From NCBI RefSeq assembly GCF_030068605.1, contig NZ_JASJOU010000025.1:1-64000 (forward strand): a stretch of DNA of 64,000 nucleotides, in the 5' to 3' direction. This document shows positions 1 through 10,284 of this stretch, piece by piece. Made by a program: the position numbers and the translations under genes. The notes under the pieces are model-generated. The model made no database searches. It was not told the origin of the DNA and saw only the letters and a list, made by a program, of their open reading frames with translations. The stretch is from Xanthocytophaga agilis. GTDB taxonomy: Bacteria; Bacteroidota; Bacteroidia; Cytophagales; 172606-1. Numbering within the stretch: the stretch's first letter is position 1; each line of letters begins with the position of its first letter.

Positions 1-12
1 CCAATTTTACAC

Positions 13-55
13 TGTAATAATGCAGTGTAATAATAATAATGCTGTGTAATAATAA
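13..55. repeat. Imperfect AT-rich tandem repeat
   Basis: Three imperfect copies of a TGTAATAATGC-like unit lie directly upstream of the first gene and end four bases before its ATG. The repeat occupies the expected 5' untranslated or promoter region, so copy-number change could alter expression. That effect is inference. Confidence 0.5.
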
Positions 56-58
56 AGT

Positions 59-538
59 ATGAAGACAGGAACAAAACTTATAGGTATCGCTGGCAGTTTT
101 CTTTTGTTGTGCACCTTTACCATAAAGCAAACCAATTACATTAATAAAGTGGAATGGCTTATCGGTACTTGGGAAAATAAAACTTCTAAAGGTAGCATCT
201 ATGAAACGTGGAGCAAGATAACCGACAATGAATTGTTAGGAAAAAGCTATATCGTAAAAGGAAAGGATACGATTGTCTTTGAAAATGTGCGATTGGTTCA
301 GCAACAAGATGAGCTGTTTTATAGCCCAACGGTTAAAGATCAAAATAACGGTTTGCCTGTTCGTTTTGCTGCCAAAATCATATCGGCAACTCAATTGGTT
401 TTTGAAAATGCACATCACGATTTCCCACAAATCATTTCCTATATAAAAATAAGTACTGATAGTTTAGTCGCTGAAATTTCGGGAGTAAGCAACGGAAAGG
501 AAAGGAAACAAACCTTTCCGATGAAACGAATAAAATAA
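59..538 (+). CDS. DUF6265-like lipocalin-type secreted protein
   Basis: A 159-residue protein. Residues 1-20 form a signal peptide (MKTG..., hydrophobic core LIGIAGSFLLLCTF). The rest matches my memory of the DUF6265 family: WLIGTWENK near the start, then ETWSK, GKSYIVKGKDT, a HHDFPQ motif around residue 119 and a C-terminal FPMKR. These proteins are predicted small beta-barrels in the periplasm or on the outer membrane, and no biochemical role is established. The start ATG is the first in frame and follows a short AT-rich repeat. No operon partner is visible, because the next real gene lies on the other strand beyond a decayed stretch. Confidence 0.75.
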   Translation: MKTGTKLIGIAGSFLLLCTFTIKQTNYINKVEWLIGTWENKTSKGSIYETWSKITDNELLGKSYIVKGKDTIVFENVRLVQQQDELFYSPTVKDQNNGLPVRFAAKIISATQLVFENAHHDFPQIISYIKISTDSLVAEISGVSNGKERKQTFPMKRIK

Positions 539-547
539 ACATTTTGT

Positions 548-830
548 CCATAAAAATTTGACGACAGATTTTTTTATTGACGCAAGGAATTCTTGCAGAA
601 AGCTAACCATTTTGAATGCTTCGTCTTTGAATGCTTGGTCAACAATCTGAGATACCTCATCCACAATTTTGTTTTCGTACTGACTTAATTCGGCAGTAAT
701 TTAGAATACGAACTACAATTGAATGAATTGTTCTTTACAAGATTAGGATTATCAATAGCTCTTTTTCCCAAGTTGTACTCAAGTTGGGTAAGATTTCCTT
801 CTAATTTAAACTCGATGAAATGACGGGCAA
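548..830 (-). pseudogene. Decayed gene fragment of unknown function
   Basis: The minus strand encodes protein-like sequence split over two frames. One frame reads GNLTQLEYNLGKRAIDNP near 740-800. A second reads ITAELSQYENKIVDEVSQ and continues as a helical, charged segment to a stop near 548. Neither part has a convincing start or full domain. It looks like the tail of a larger gene broken by a frameshift near 700. I do not recognise the family. Confidence 0.3.
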
Positions 831-1398
831 GATCAGATCAACTACGTTAACTGAGTTTCTGGATTCTGTCTCTTATTCAGGGAGATACCCCTGCATATAA
901 TGCTACCCGTTTAGTTTGATTAACCTGTTTTTTCATTTAATTTACCTATCGGAGTTCCTTTACAAAATGGATTAAAGGCGTTCAAAATCGGCTTTCTGCC
1001 ACCAAAAACACCTTTTTAATTATACACCCTTTTTGATGAGGAAATTTTTCGAGCTTAGAGTAAAAATCAGGCCATTTGTAACGAAACCCCTAGAATGAAT
1101 CCATCAGAATTGAACAATCTGAGTAGATAAGTACTGGCAGGTAAATAGTTTACCTTAAATTCCCGTGGTTTGTATGCCGCATACCATTGATGGTCAGCCT
1201 GTTGAATAGTATATGCGCCACAGACTACGATGAAAAATACTATAAATTAAATAGAGATGAGTACTTATGCTTCTTTTGCAAGAACATATATGGATAGAAA
1301 GCAATAAAGAAAAGTTCAATAAGGTAGTTTTTCGTACTCTTACTCATAAACAGCGAAAGAGGCTGTGCCAGATGGCTTTCTCCGAAAAAGTACTCACA
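831..1398. other. Non-coding stretch, no gene seen
   Basis: AT-rich sequence between a decayed fragment and the hydrolase gene. A short plus-strand ORF starts at 1267 and overlaps the 3' end of the hydrolase. It shows no domain and is treated as chance. Confidence 0.4.
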
Positions 1399-2835
1399 TT
1401 ATTTACCAGATGTAAGATGCTGAGAAATCCAATTGCTGATTATCTGTAAAGCTTCAGGCGAAAAAGTTTCTTCAAGTTCAAGTTCCTCTTCATTAGTACA
1501 GGTTTTACAATGTTGAAACAGATGATTTAATCCAGGCAATAAAACCGTTTTATAATCCTTGTTCCCTCCTTCTTTCAGATACTTATCAAAGCTTGCCAGG
1601 TTTTCTTTTCCTAGCACCATCAGATCTTTATCACCATTCAATGCCAGTACAGGTACTGTAATCCTGGTCACCACACGAGCGGGATCGTATTGGATCATAT
1701 ACCGATACCAGGGTGTAATAGCCTGTCGGACATACCGTTGTGTAAAATTATCCCCTTTATACTCCAGCAAATTCATCTTTGAAAGCAACTCCCGATCTTG
1801 TGTAGCTTTCCACGATGCAAAAGCATCTTTTATCTTGGTATCCAGGTCCGCAGCAGAGGCATTGTCTCGCACTGTAGTAAACCAAATTTTAAACAGTTCA
1901 TTGAATTTTTCAATATGTTCTTCTGAAAGTCTGGATTTTCTCAGTAGCGCGTCGTTTTGAGTAATCGTTACTTCCAGTCCGCTTAACCCCACTCCTGCCA
2001 GTGATACCATAAATGCCACATCAGGGGATGAAGCTGTCACCAGAGAAATCACGATTCCTCCTTCGCTATGCCCAATCAAACCAATCTGTTTGGGATCAAT
2101 GTCTTTCCGCAATTTCAGATACTCAATAGCTGTTTTCACATCTGCCGCAAAATCAGCTGTTGTTGCAGTTATATAGTTTCCAGTAGTCTCTCCTACTCCT
2201 CTATCATCCATTCGTAATACAGCGATTCCTTTTCGTGACAGATGATCTGCCAGTATCCAGAACATTTTATGTCTTGCCATTGTCCCATCTCTGTCCTGTG
2301 GACCTGTACCACTTACCAAGATTACCACTGGGTTCTTTTTACTCTTATCAGGTACAGTAACAGTAGCACCAAACCGAATGGAAGAATCCTTGTTTGAAAA
2401 GTGAACATTCTCTATCTGATAGGGAAATGGAGGTTTGGGGTCCTGAGGTGTTGAAATATCCATTATTTTAGAAACCCTGTGTAAGGAGAACAAAACCTTA
2501 GAGTCTCCCAGACTCGCCTGTCCCTGTAGTTGAGCACCTCTTTTCGAAAAAAACCCGTTAAATCCCATCCCCGACCTTTTACAGGAAACTGAAATACTAT
2601 CTCCATTCAGCGTCGCAATACCAGTATCAGGTACAGAATAATAGCTCTCAGGCTGTAGTATTACAACTGGAAATGATTTTTGTATTGAGGTATGCCATCT
2701 CAGGATCAATCGTTTCATCCCTGTCTGTCCCTGCCAGATAACAGAATCTGAAGGAGCAAAAGAGAAAGCCAGCAATGGGGTAAAACTGAATAGTGAAGAA
2801 ATTATACCAAGTAATAGAAAGAAAACGCTTTTCAT
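1399..2835 (-). CDS. Secreted alpha/beta hydrolase (serine esterase or peptidase type)
   Basis: About 478 residues with an N-terminal signal peptide (MKSVFFLLLGIISSLFSFTP). I chose the ATG at 2835 rather than the one 24 bases upstream because it gives a standard signal peptide. A beta-rich N-terminal part of about 130 residues precedes the hydrolase fold. That fold shows an oxyanion-type VSGTGPQDRDG, the MDDRGVGET strand-turn, the nucleophile elbow GHSEGG (Ser about 257), an acid in LNGDKD (about 402-404) and a histidine in GLNHLF (about 438). Related proteins are annotated as alpha/beta hydrolases or S9/S33-like peptidases, and the substrate cannot be read from sequence. A strong terminator between it and the redoxin gene upstream indicates a separate transcript. 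Confidence 0.85.
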   Translation of the reverse strand: MKSVFFLLLGIISSLFSFTPLLAFSFAPSDSVIWQGQTGMKRLILRWHTSIQKSFPVVILQPESYYSVPDTGIATLNGDSISVSCKRSGMGFNGFFSKRGAQLQGQASLGDSKVLFSLHRVSKIMDISTPQDPKPPFPYQIENVHFSNKDSSIRFGATVTVPDKSKKNPVVILVSGTGPQDRDGTMARHKMFWILADHLSRKGIAVLRMDDRGVGETTGNYITATTADFAADVKTAIEYLKLRKDIDPKQIGLIGHSEGGIVISLVTASSPDVAFMVSLAGVGLSGLEVTITQNDALLRKSRLSEEHIEKFNELFKIWFTTVRDNASAADLDTKIKDAFASWKATQDRELLSKMNLLEYKGDNFTQRYVRQAITPWYRYMIQYDPARVVTRITVPVLALNGDKDLMVLGKENLASFDKYLKEGGNKDYKTVLLPGLNHLFQHCKTCTNEEELELEETFSPEALQIISNWISQHLTSGK

Positions 2836-2866
2836 TATCAGTGAGGAAGAAGAATACAAGTATTTA

Positions 2867-2933
2867 GAGGCTACAAGAAAAAAGACAACAGGATTATGTT
2901 TAAGAGTAAATAATCCTGTTGTCAGAAGAAACG
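2867..2933 (-). terminator. Intrinsic terminator of the SusCD-redoxin operon
   Basis: A perfect 13-bp stem GACAACAGGATTA / TAATCCTGTTGTC with a 14-base loop. Read on the minus strand it is followed by TTTTTTCTTG. It starts about 25 bases after the redoxin stop codon and lies before the hydrolase start, so it separates the two transcripts. Confidence 0.85.
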
Positions 2934-2959
2934 CACCTTGTCATTTATCAGAAAAGAAT

Positions 2960-4969
2960 TTATTTGGCATTCCGGGTCATTTCAATCATTGCTGACATTT
3001 CATCCAGTAAAGCACTGGCGCTGCCTTTGTACCCTGTAGCTACAAAACGCAAATTGCCATTCTGATCAATAATCAGCTTTAAAGGAATACCTGATATACC
3101 CAATCCTTTGGAATATTGTGCATACACCTCTTCATTGGTTTTACTTCCGGCAGCTTTATTGTCAAACAAAACATTAAACGTATATTTATGATCTGTAATA
3201 TACTTCTTAACACTTTCCTGATAATTAACTTTAAACTCCTGAGTATCTACAAAATAGAACACAACATTTGGATCATTTTTATATTTATTGACTGCCAGCT
3301 GCATTCCAGGGAAGGAAGCGACACAGGGTCCACACCAGGTAGCCCAGAAATCAAGTACCACCACCTTACCTTTGAGTTTGGATAGTTCTACCAGATTACC
3401 ATTCATGTCTATCATCTTAAATTCAGGAAGTGGCTTTTTTATCATTTCTGCAGAAAGGGTTTCATTCATAGCAGAAAGTGATTGCTGGTCTTTCAGAGAA
3501 CTAAGGTATTTATCAAATCCCTGGTCTGACTTATTCTGTTTGATATATTCTTGTTTCAATCGATCCAGCATTTCAGGTGTAGCTGCATTTGCATGTACAC
3601 TGGCAGTCAACACGGTTGGAATTTGGTTGGCTCTTCCATTTTTTTCCAGCAGAGTAATGTATTCATCATTAAGCGTAGCCATCTTATACTGATAAATAGT
3701 TTCTGCCTTTTCGGCAAAAGCAAGAGCCTCTTTCACATTACCCGTTCGGTGTAGCAATCCTACATGAATAGGCAGCCACTGACAGATCATCGTATCCACT
3801 TTCGCTCTCCATTCCAGTGGAGAATAATACCACTCATTGGTGGTTGGCTGATTTCCTAATGCATCCATTCTTTCTATCAATAAAGAAGAATAAGGTAATA
3901 AATCAGCATCTGCCATTTGCTTATGCTTGACTGCTAGTTCAATCCCTTTATAATACGTAAAAATTAAAGCAGTTATTGGTGCAATAGGGATATACTGTTT
4001 TAGTGCCGGATAGTTTTTGGTAATAATAGCCTGTAACATTATATCCTGATAGACTCTGCCATAATCAAAATCGCGAGAAGCAGCTTCTCCACTTTTAGCA
4101 ACAAGAGCGGGATAGTCTTTCAGAAATTTCTCCAGAGCGGCTACTCTAACTTTAAAATCTCTTTCACCTTTGATAGCATCATAGGCTTTCTGACGGGCTA
4201 GAATCCCACTAGGATATTTTTTAAGAATGACAGCTTCTAACGAATCAGCAGAAGCGTTTTTTTGCAAATTATATTTAAGTATGTCCCAAACCTCGATCAG
4301 CTGCTTTTCTGTTGCATTTGGCTGTGATTTCACAAAAGTCACCCCTCTCTGAATATCAGCATTAGCAGCCTCCCCCTTGAAAGCTTTGATAGCCCGGGCA
4401 TACAAACCAAGTAGATTCATCTTGTTTTCAGCATCCGGGTAGGTTAGAATTTCCTGACTGAGCCAGTGAAAGGTAGCAGTATCACTGATGATTGTTTCCT
4501 CAGCAAAATATTCGGGTACACTGTGACCATAATTAGGAGAACGGAAAAGACCATAACCAGCATACGCGCCACGAGCTACTCTTCCACTTTTATCAACCAT
4601 CATATAGGTATATCCATTTGCCAGTTTGTCTCCTCCCAAATTTTTATCTTCCACAATTCCGGATCTGAATTTGAAAGCAACAAAACCCACTGTAGCAGGC
4701 ACAGTGACGTGTGCCTTCCAGACATTACCCTCTTCTGTAAGTGGAATATCTTTTACATCCCACTGGTAGTGATTGTACAAATAGAGAACACAACTAATCT
4801 TAGTCATTTCCTCCAGTGGAGTACCTTTGGGATCATAACTGAGTGTAAATGTATCTCCAGGTTTGGGCCTTTCAGGATCTATTGTCAGATGGTGCCGGGT
4901 ATCTTGTGCCTGTAGTGTATAACTTATAAGCAAAGCCATAAGTATCCATAGCCAGTTGTTCTTTGTCAT
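2960..4969 (-). CDS. TlpA-like thioredoxin-fold protein of a SusCD operon
   Basis: 669 residues. Residues 1-21 form a signal peptide ending near LQAQ. A long N-terminal part of about 500 residues starts with an Ig-like or DUF4369-like beta domain (HHLTIDPERPKPGDTFTL) and continues as helical, TPR-like sequence. The C-terminal 150 residues form a thioredoxin/AhpC-TSA domain with LKGKVVVLDFWATWCGPC. The redox pair WCGPC sits at about residues 545-549 and a cis-proline GISGIPLKLIID lies near the end. Such periplasmic thiol oxidoreductases are common downstream of SusC/SusD pairs. It lies 27 bases after the SusD gene and is the last gene before the terminator. The redox partner is unknown. Confidence 0.85.
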   Translation of the reverse strand: MTKNNWLWILMALLISYTLQAQDTRHHLTIDPERPKPGDTFTLSYDPKGTPLEEMTKISCVLYLYNHYQWDVKDIPLTEEGNVWKAHVTVPATVGFVAFKFRSGIVEDKNLGGDKLANGYTYMMVDKSGRVARGAYAGYGLFRSPNYGHSVPEYFAEETIISDTATFHWLSQEILTYPDAENKMNLLGLYARAIKAFKGEAANADIQRGVTFVKSQPNATEKQLIEVWDILKYNLQKNASADSLEAVILKKYPSGILARQKAYDAIKGERDFKVRVAALEKFLKDYPALVAKSGEAASRDFDYGRVYQDIMLQAIITKNYPALKQYIPIAPITALIFTYYKGIELAVKHKQMADADLLPYSSLLIERMDALGNQPTTNEWYYSPLEWRAKVDTMICQWLPIHVGLLHRTGNVKEALAFAEKAETIYQYKMATLNDEYITLLEKNGRANQIPTVLTASVHANAATPEMLDRLKQEYIKQNKSDQGFDKYLSSLKDQQSLSAMNETLSAEMIKKPLPEFKMIDMNGNLVELSKLKGKVVVLDFWATWCGPCVASFPGMQLAVNKYKNDPNVVFYFVDTQEFKVNYQESVKKYITDHKYTFNVLFDNKAAGSKTNEEVYAQYSKGLGISGIPLKLIIDQNGNLRFVATGYKGSASALLDEMSAMIEMTRNAK

Positions 4970-4996
4970 ATCTGAAATTGGTTTGTCAATTATGAG

Positions 4997-6409
4997 TTAT
5001 CTTGGATTTTGTTCTATTTCCGGATTATACTGTATATATTTCTCTCCTATTGGAAATACATATCGGTTGCCATTGGGTTCAAGAGTGTATTCGGTTCCCT
5101 GAAAATTTCGTTTCAGTGTTTTAGCAAAGCGAGAATCCTTGTTTAACCGCTTCAGATCAAACCACCGGAAACCACCATGGCAGAATAGCTCTTTTCGACG
5201 TTCTTCCAGTACTTTCACCAATGCATCCATTGCATCAGTGGCTATCAGGTCTGAATACTCCTCTGATTTGAATCGTTTTAATCGTAACTGATTAATCAGG
5301 TTCATAGCACCTGAAGCATCCTGATTACGAGCCAGCGCCTCTGCTTTGATGAGCATCATTTCACCTACAGAAGGACCTGTATTCCGGTTTTCGAACGTAA
5401 GGTAGTCTTTGTAGTAAGCCCTTCCGCTATATCCATAAGCCAGTGAAGATGTAGGAGCAGTAAATAGCACATATCTCAAGTCTTGAGTTCCCAAAAGATC
5501 CAGCATTTCATTGCTTAACCGCAAAACAGTAGGACTGTATCTAAAATTGGTTGAAGCTGTTTTAGATAGAATAATCTCCGGATCGCTGGTTGCCATTGGA
5601 TAGGTAGCATTCAGGTATTGTTGGAGATCCAGTAAGGTATTCTGAATCGCCAGCGCACTATCTGCATACTGTGCACCTTCATTATATTTCTCCATCCGGT
5701 GATACGTCCGTGCTAGAAGTGCAAAAGCAGCAGCTTTAGATGGCAATGAATTCACCGTATTAATTTGGGGTAAATAAGGAAGCGCTTTTTTCAAATCGTC
5801 AATTACCTGGTCATATACAGTTTGCACAGTAGCTCTGTTCAGTTTTGCATCCAGAGAAGGTTCTAAAAGTAACGGAACTCCCGGATCTGAGGCTGAAGTA
5901 GTCGCATCATAGGCTTTTGCATAGGTAGATATCAGACTCAAATATGCATCTGCCCGATGTACAAGGGCTTCTGCCCATATCTGATTCTTTTCTGCAGTTG
6001 TACCATTGATGCTACTTAATACTTCTGAAATGACAACATTTGCATTGTAAATAACCCCATATACTGGTTCCCAATCCATATCCGTTTCCAATGTTGTATA
6101 GAAAGATGCCCCCCACAAGTATCCATTCGCAAAATTAATCCGGGATACGGTGTTTAAAGAGGAAGAGGAAAGCGGTACAAGCAGGGCAGCTTGTTGTACA
6201 CTATCCACGATATCCACATCATCCGAACACACATCTGGTAGAGTTACAGAGCTTATTAACCCTGAGCGGTTATTCATCAGATACCGGTAGTTTTGTGTTT
6301 CTTTGGGAACCAAGGTGCCCTTAGTACGAATGTCCACATAATCCTTGCACCCTTCGAGCAATATGGTCAAACACACAAGTATAAAAAGTACTATATATTT
6401 TCTCATCAT
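4997..6409 (-). CDS. susD-like: SusD/RagB-type outer-membrane nutrient-binding lipoprotein
   Basis: 470 residues with a lipoprotein signal (lipobox LLEGC, Cys about 21). It shows SusD family features: an N-terminal segment after the Cys (DYVDIRTKGTLVPKETQNYR), TPR-like helices in the middle (ALLARTYHRMEKYNEGAQYADSAL) and a C-terminal SusD region with AGAMNLINQLR-like and EERRKELFCHGGFRWFDLKRL motifs, the last being a family signature. The protein should form the lid of the adjacent SusC channel on the cell surface. It is 53 bases after susC and 27 before the redoxin gene, consistent with one operon. The substrate is not deducible. A polysaccharide hydrolase is absent from the operon, so a peptide or other ligand is possible. 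Confidence 0.93.
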   Translation of the reverse strand: MMRKYIVLFILVCLTILLEGCKDYVDIRTKGTLVPKETQNYRYLMNNRSGLISSVTLPDVCSDDVDIVDSVQQAALLVPLSSSSLNTVSRINFANGYLWGASFYTTLETDMDWEPVYGVIYNANVVISEVLSSINGTTAEKNQIWAEALVHRADAYLSLISTYAKAYDATTSASDPGVPLLLEPSLDAKLNRATVQTVYDQVIDDLKKALPYLPQINTVNSLPSKAAAFALLARTYHRMEKYNEGAQYADSALAIQNTLLDLQQYLNATYPMATSDPEIILSKTASTNFRYSPTVLRLSNEMLDLLGTQDLRYVLFTAPTSSLAYGYSGRAYYKDYLTFENRNTGPSVGEMMLIKAEALARNQDASGAMNLINQLRLKRFKSEEYSDLIATDAMDALVKVLEERRKELFCHGGFRWFDLKRLNKDSRFAKTLKRNFQGTEYTLEPNGNRYVFPIGEKYIQYNPEIEQNPR

Positions 6410-6462
6410 AATTCACTGATTTACAAGTGGAAATAATCGCAAGTAAGAATCACTGCATTTCG

Positions 6463-9400
6463 TTAGAAATTAGCATTCAGGTTAAGTCCATATGATGTTG
6501 ATGGTGGTAACTGCAGATTGGAAGTTCCAACATTTGGAATAAAATCCGGATCTATCCCAGCTTTATTTGCTCTCCACAAAATACCCAGATTACGTACAAC
6601 CCCTGTTATGGTAACACCTTTTACAGGCACTCTACCAAACCATCTTTCTGGAATAGTATATCCCAGTGAAGCTTCACGCAAACGAATATGATCTCCCTTC
6701 TCGACATTGATATCAGAATATTGGTAATAAATATTCCCATAGGTTCCTTGTACCAGACCAGGAACATTGGTAGTAGCTTCATCTCCAGCCTGACGCCAGC
6801 GTTTGTCAATGGTATTGTATAAGCTATATCCAACACCACCATATCGGCTCGTTGACATTGGAGAGTAGGGTTGCATGAAAACATACCCCATCTTGTACAC
6901 TGTCTGAATAAAGAAAGTGAGGCGCTTGTATTTGATCGTATGGTTAAAGGATCCAAAATATTGAGGAGTAATGCGACCTGCGTATTTTAGATCGTTTAAA
7001 CTCTGAATAGCACTGGCACTATACACAGCCGATTTGATTACTTCCCCTTTTTCATTGTAAATTGTGGATTTACCTGCATCGTCCAATCCTGCCCATCTGA
7101 ATACAAACAGATTGTCAACCGGATAATTTATCAAGGCGCCCAGGTTACCAGCCGTTTGCAAACGGGATGTAGCAACAGCATATCTGGAATCTGTCACTTT
7201 GTGTGTATTGTAACTCATTATAAAAGAAGCATTCCACTGAAAATCATTGCTTCGAACAATGACACCATTCAAAGCTATTTCAACACCATGCCCATTCATG
7301 AAACCTGCGTTACGGGTCACACTCGAAATATTGGAGCCCAAATAGGTTGGATTAACAGGAAAATCGGCCAGCAAGTCGGTACTGCGCTTATAAAACACTT
7401 CAAAACTACCACCCAAACGCCCCTGAAATAGGCTATAGTCCAAGCCAAAATTCAATACTCTTGTCTTTTCCCACCGTAGAGCAGGATTAGCTGGGGTAAT
7501 AATACTTGCATAGGGTAACTGAGTCATATTGTCTGTACCCATTAAGGCTATACGAGTGAATGGAGAACTGCTTAAACTGATATTTCCATTAAAACCATAG
7601 GTAGCTCTAAGTTTCAGATTATCCAGCCAGGAAGAAAATTTATGCATAAAGTTTTCCTCAGACAGATTCCAGGCCATCCCTGTAGACCACAATGGAATAG
7701 CACGGTATTTACGATCCAGACCAAAATTGTTATAATCATCATATCGAACACTTCCCGAAAGGATATATTTGTTTTTCAGCGTGTAGGAAGCATTGGCAAA
7801 GTAAGACAGGAAACGATTACGGCGATCCAATACAGACTGAGCGGATGGAATTGAAACAGAATATCCCTGGAATGAAGTGGCAGTCTGACTTGGCACAGGA
7901 ACAGACAACAAATTATCATCATTGTAACCATATAATTTATTTCCATCACCCGTAATCCATGTCTGTCTGATTTCAGCACCAGCAAGTGCACTTATCAGGT
8001 GTTGTGAATTAAATGTACTAGTATAATTGATCTGCCCACGAAGACTATAGTTATCTGAACCGTAATTGTTATAGGTTAAAACGCCTCCTTTGGGGATTCC
8101 GTAACTAAGAGCACCTGTAGAACTAATACTTGTATAGGTATTGATCAAGTCACGGGTATAATAGGTTTCTACAGACTGGAATATCCGGTTTTTTACATAC
8201 GCCTTTTCGAGATAATACTGCCCTGATATAGTAATACCCTTATATACTGGTATATTCAAACCAATATTGGCGCTATAGTTATTGTCTTTTATCGTATTAT
8301 CCGATAATCGTAATTCATCCAGATAATTGTATTTCCAATTCAAATAGCCTTGCTTTTCAAAGGAATCAGTTACTTGTGAATAATATCCTCTGGCATAATT
8401 AATACTTTGTCCATTCGCATCCTTCAACAGGTTATATGGCATAAATGTGGTAGCACTATAACCCGCTAATGGAGTCAGTCCCAAACCATTATTCTTCTGA
8501 TCAAACAAAGTAGCTCTTAGAGATGTTGTCAGAACAACTTTTTTGAATAATTTAAAGTCCTGATTTACAGTCAGCGTATACCGATCACCACTTGTACCTA
8601 CGGCATAACTTCTCTCATTGGAAAAAGAACCTCCTATGTAGAATGTATATCCGTCATGCCCACCACTCATGGACAAGTTGTATTGTTGGGACACAGCTTT
8701 CTGTAACAAATATTGCTGAATCTGATCATATCCATTGATATTTCTCAATACATTCAAAGCTGAATCTCTCTGATCTGTTGTGATAGTACCCCGCCGTGCT
8801 CGGAAAATCCATTCAGCAGCAGAAGTAATAGGCAAAGCGTAAGCCACATTGTATGGATCATTCAATAGCTTTTTCTGAATAAGTTCCTGTTCCACATCAA
8901 TCATCTGGGCAGAATTCATGATAGGCAATGAACTTAAACGAGGTTTTCCGGAGATACTGGACATAACTGAAAAACTGATTCTGGGTGCAGACAGAGAGGC
9001 CCCTTTCTTGGTGGTAACTACTATTACCCCGTTTGCTGCTCTCACACCCCATATTGAAGCTGCTGCCGCATCTTTTAGAACTGTAATCTGTTCAATATCA
9101 TTGGGGTTCAGATTTCTGATATCCAGTTGGCTTGGAAATCCGTCGATAACCAGTAAAGGAGCCTGATTGCTGTTGATGGTGTTACGCCCTCGCAAAGCCA
9201 TACTCAAGGAAGTATTGGCATTCTCCACTCCTGTATACAACTTGTTAGAAGTAGTTGTGTACAAAAACGAGTTATCAGACTCACCAATAGTTAATAACAG
9301 TCCCGGTACATTTCCTTCCAGACGCTGAGCAATATTAGGAACCGGAATCTTCTCCAGTTCTTTTGCGGTAATAGTACTAAAAGAACCAGTTGCCCTTTCT

Positions 9401-10107
9401 TTTGGAAGATTCTGATATCCGGTAGAGACAATCTCTACTTCCATCAGCTCTTCTATTTTCATTTCCAGTGAAACCTCATAATGTGTTGCTGTCGAAAGAG
9501 GAATTTCTTTGGTGTTGAAACCAACATGTGAAAAAAGCAATGTACCGCCAGTCAAAGGAACCTGAATAGAAAATTCACCATTAGCATTAGTTCCGGATAC
9601 AGCTTTGGTATTTGCAACATAGATAGTGGCACCAACAACAGGCCTCTTCAAATCATCTTCTACCCGGCCATTTACAGTGCGCATTTCACTCACACTACTG
9701 AGAAAAGTACTCTCTCCTGTAGCAGGAGAAACAGGCGACGAATCTTTGTTATCTCTACTGATAATGGTGTAATGATTTTTGTCCACATAGAGAAACAACA
9801 AGTTATTGGGATACAATACGCTCTTTAATACCTCTTCTACTCCGCTTTTCTTCATTGCTTCCACATCCACACCTGTTGTCTTTCCTTCCAGCAATGATCT
9901 TTCATAAACAAACTGAGTTCCATAGATAGCACTAACCTTATTCAGTGCAGATTTAAGTGGAATCTGAGCAGATTTGGATGAATTGTCTGAATTTGTTTGC
10001 GCATAAATGGTATTATACCATCCTCCCTGGATGATCCCGAGAAAAAAACAAACTCGTAAAAGTAATCTGGTAGATTTTTTCATCATTAAACAAATGGTTG
10101 GTTTCAC
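6463..10107 (-). CDS. susC-like: SusC/RagA-type TonB-dependent transporter with STN domain
   Basis: 1,214 residues. Order: signal peptide (about 1-36), STN secretin/TonB N-terminal signalling domain (about 45-120), carboxypeptidase-regulatory-like beta domain (GRVEDDLKRPVVGATIYV, about 147-225), TonB plug (about 240-370, including the SusC-type LKDAAAASIWGVRAANGVIVVTTKKG), then a large beta-barrel ending in LNLNANF with a terminal Phe. The STN domain means it can signal to the FecR/sigma pair encoded just upstream. The longest start is at 10107. An ATG at 10086 (MMKKSTR) gives a more usual signal peptide. It should import a ligand captured with SusD, driven by TonB. Confidence 0.93.
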   Translation of the reverse strand: MKPTICLMMKKSTRLLLRVCFFLGIIQGGWYNTIYAQTNSDNSSKSAQIPLKSALNKVSAIYGTQFVYERSLLEGKTTGVDVEAMKKSGVEEVLKSVLYPNNLLFLYVDKNHYTIISRDNKDSSPVSPATGESTFLSSVSEMRTVNGRVEDDLKRPVVGATIYVANTKAVSGTNANGEFSIQVPLTGGTLLFSHVGFNTKEIPLSTATHYEVSLEMKIEELMEVEIVSTGYQNLPKERATGSFSTITAKELEKIPVPNIAQRLEGNVPGLLLTIGESDNSFLYTTTSNKLYTGVENANTSLSMALRGRNTINSNQAPLLVIDGFPSQLDIRNLNPNDIEQITVLKDAAAASIWGVRAANGVIVVTTKKGASLSAPRISFSVMSSISGKPRLSSLPIMNSAQMIDVEQELIQKKLLNDPYNVAYALPITSAAEWIFRARRGTITTDQRDSALNVLRNINGYDQIQQYLLQKAVSQQYNLSMSGGHDGYTFYIGGSFSNERSYAVGTSGDRYTLTVNQDFKLFKKVVLTTSLRATLFDQKNNGLGLTPLAGYSATTFMPYNLLKDANGQSINYARGYYSQVTDSFEKQGYLNWKYNYLDELRLSDNTIKDNNYSANIGLNIPVYKGITISGQYYLEKAYVKNRIFQSVETYYTRDLINTYTSISSTGALSYGIPKGGVLTYNNYGSDNYSLRGQINYTSTFNSQHLISALAGAEIRQTWITGDGNKLYGYNDDNLLSVPVPSQTATSFQGYSVSIPSAQSVLDRRNRFLSYFANASYTLKNKYILSGSVRYDDYNNFGLDRKYRAIPLWSTGMAWNLSEENFMHKFSSWLDNLKLRATYGFNGNISLSSSPFTRIALMGTDNMTQLPYASIITPANPALRWEKTRVLNFGLDYSLFQGRLGGSFEVFYKRSTDLLADFPVNPTYLGSNISSVTRNAGFMNGHGVEIALNGVIVRSNDFQWNASFIMSYNTHKVTDSRYAVATSRLQTAGNLGALINYPVDNLFVFRWAGLDDAGKSTIYNEKGEVIKSAVYSASAIQSLNDLKYAGRITPQYFGSFNHTIKYKRLTFFIQTVYKMGYVFMQPYSPMSTSRYGGVGYSLYNTIDKRWRQAGDEATTNVPGLVQGTYGNIYYQYSDINVEKGDHIRLREASLGYTIPERWFGRVPVKGVTITGVVRNLGILWRANKAGIDPDFIPNVGTSNLQLPPSTSYGLNLNANF

Positions 10108-10147
10108 TGATACGTTTCACTAAAAAACATAGCTGGTTGTTTCTTAC

Positions 10148-10155
10148 CAAAGATA
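10148..10155 (-). promoter_or_regulatory. Probable -7 box of the susC operon
   Basis: On the minus strand the sequence reads TATCTTTG, fitting the Bacteroidota TAnnTTTG -7 consensus, about 40 bases before the susC start. I could not find a well-spaced -33 TTTG, so the call rests on the -7 box and its position. Confidence 0.4.
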
Positions 10156-10284
10156 CTCTGGTCAATACATCCTTCACTTACTATTCAGACAAAGCGGTGC
10201 CATGCTGCCCCCGGAAGGCAGTGTAAACAAGCATTTGCTATGTGATGAATTGGTTAAGTGGTGGGCTTACTTATATCATAGTCA

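Noticed and set aside
1267-1449. 60-codon plus-strand ORF
   Set aside because: It overlaps the 3' end of the well-supported hydrolase gene on the other strand and has no domain or start signal.
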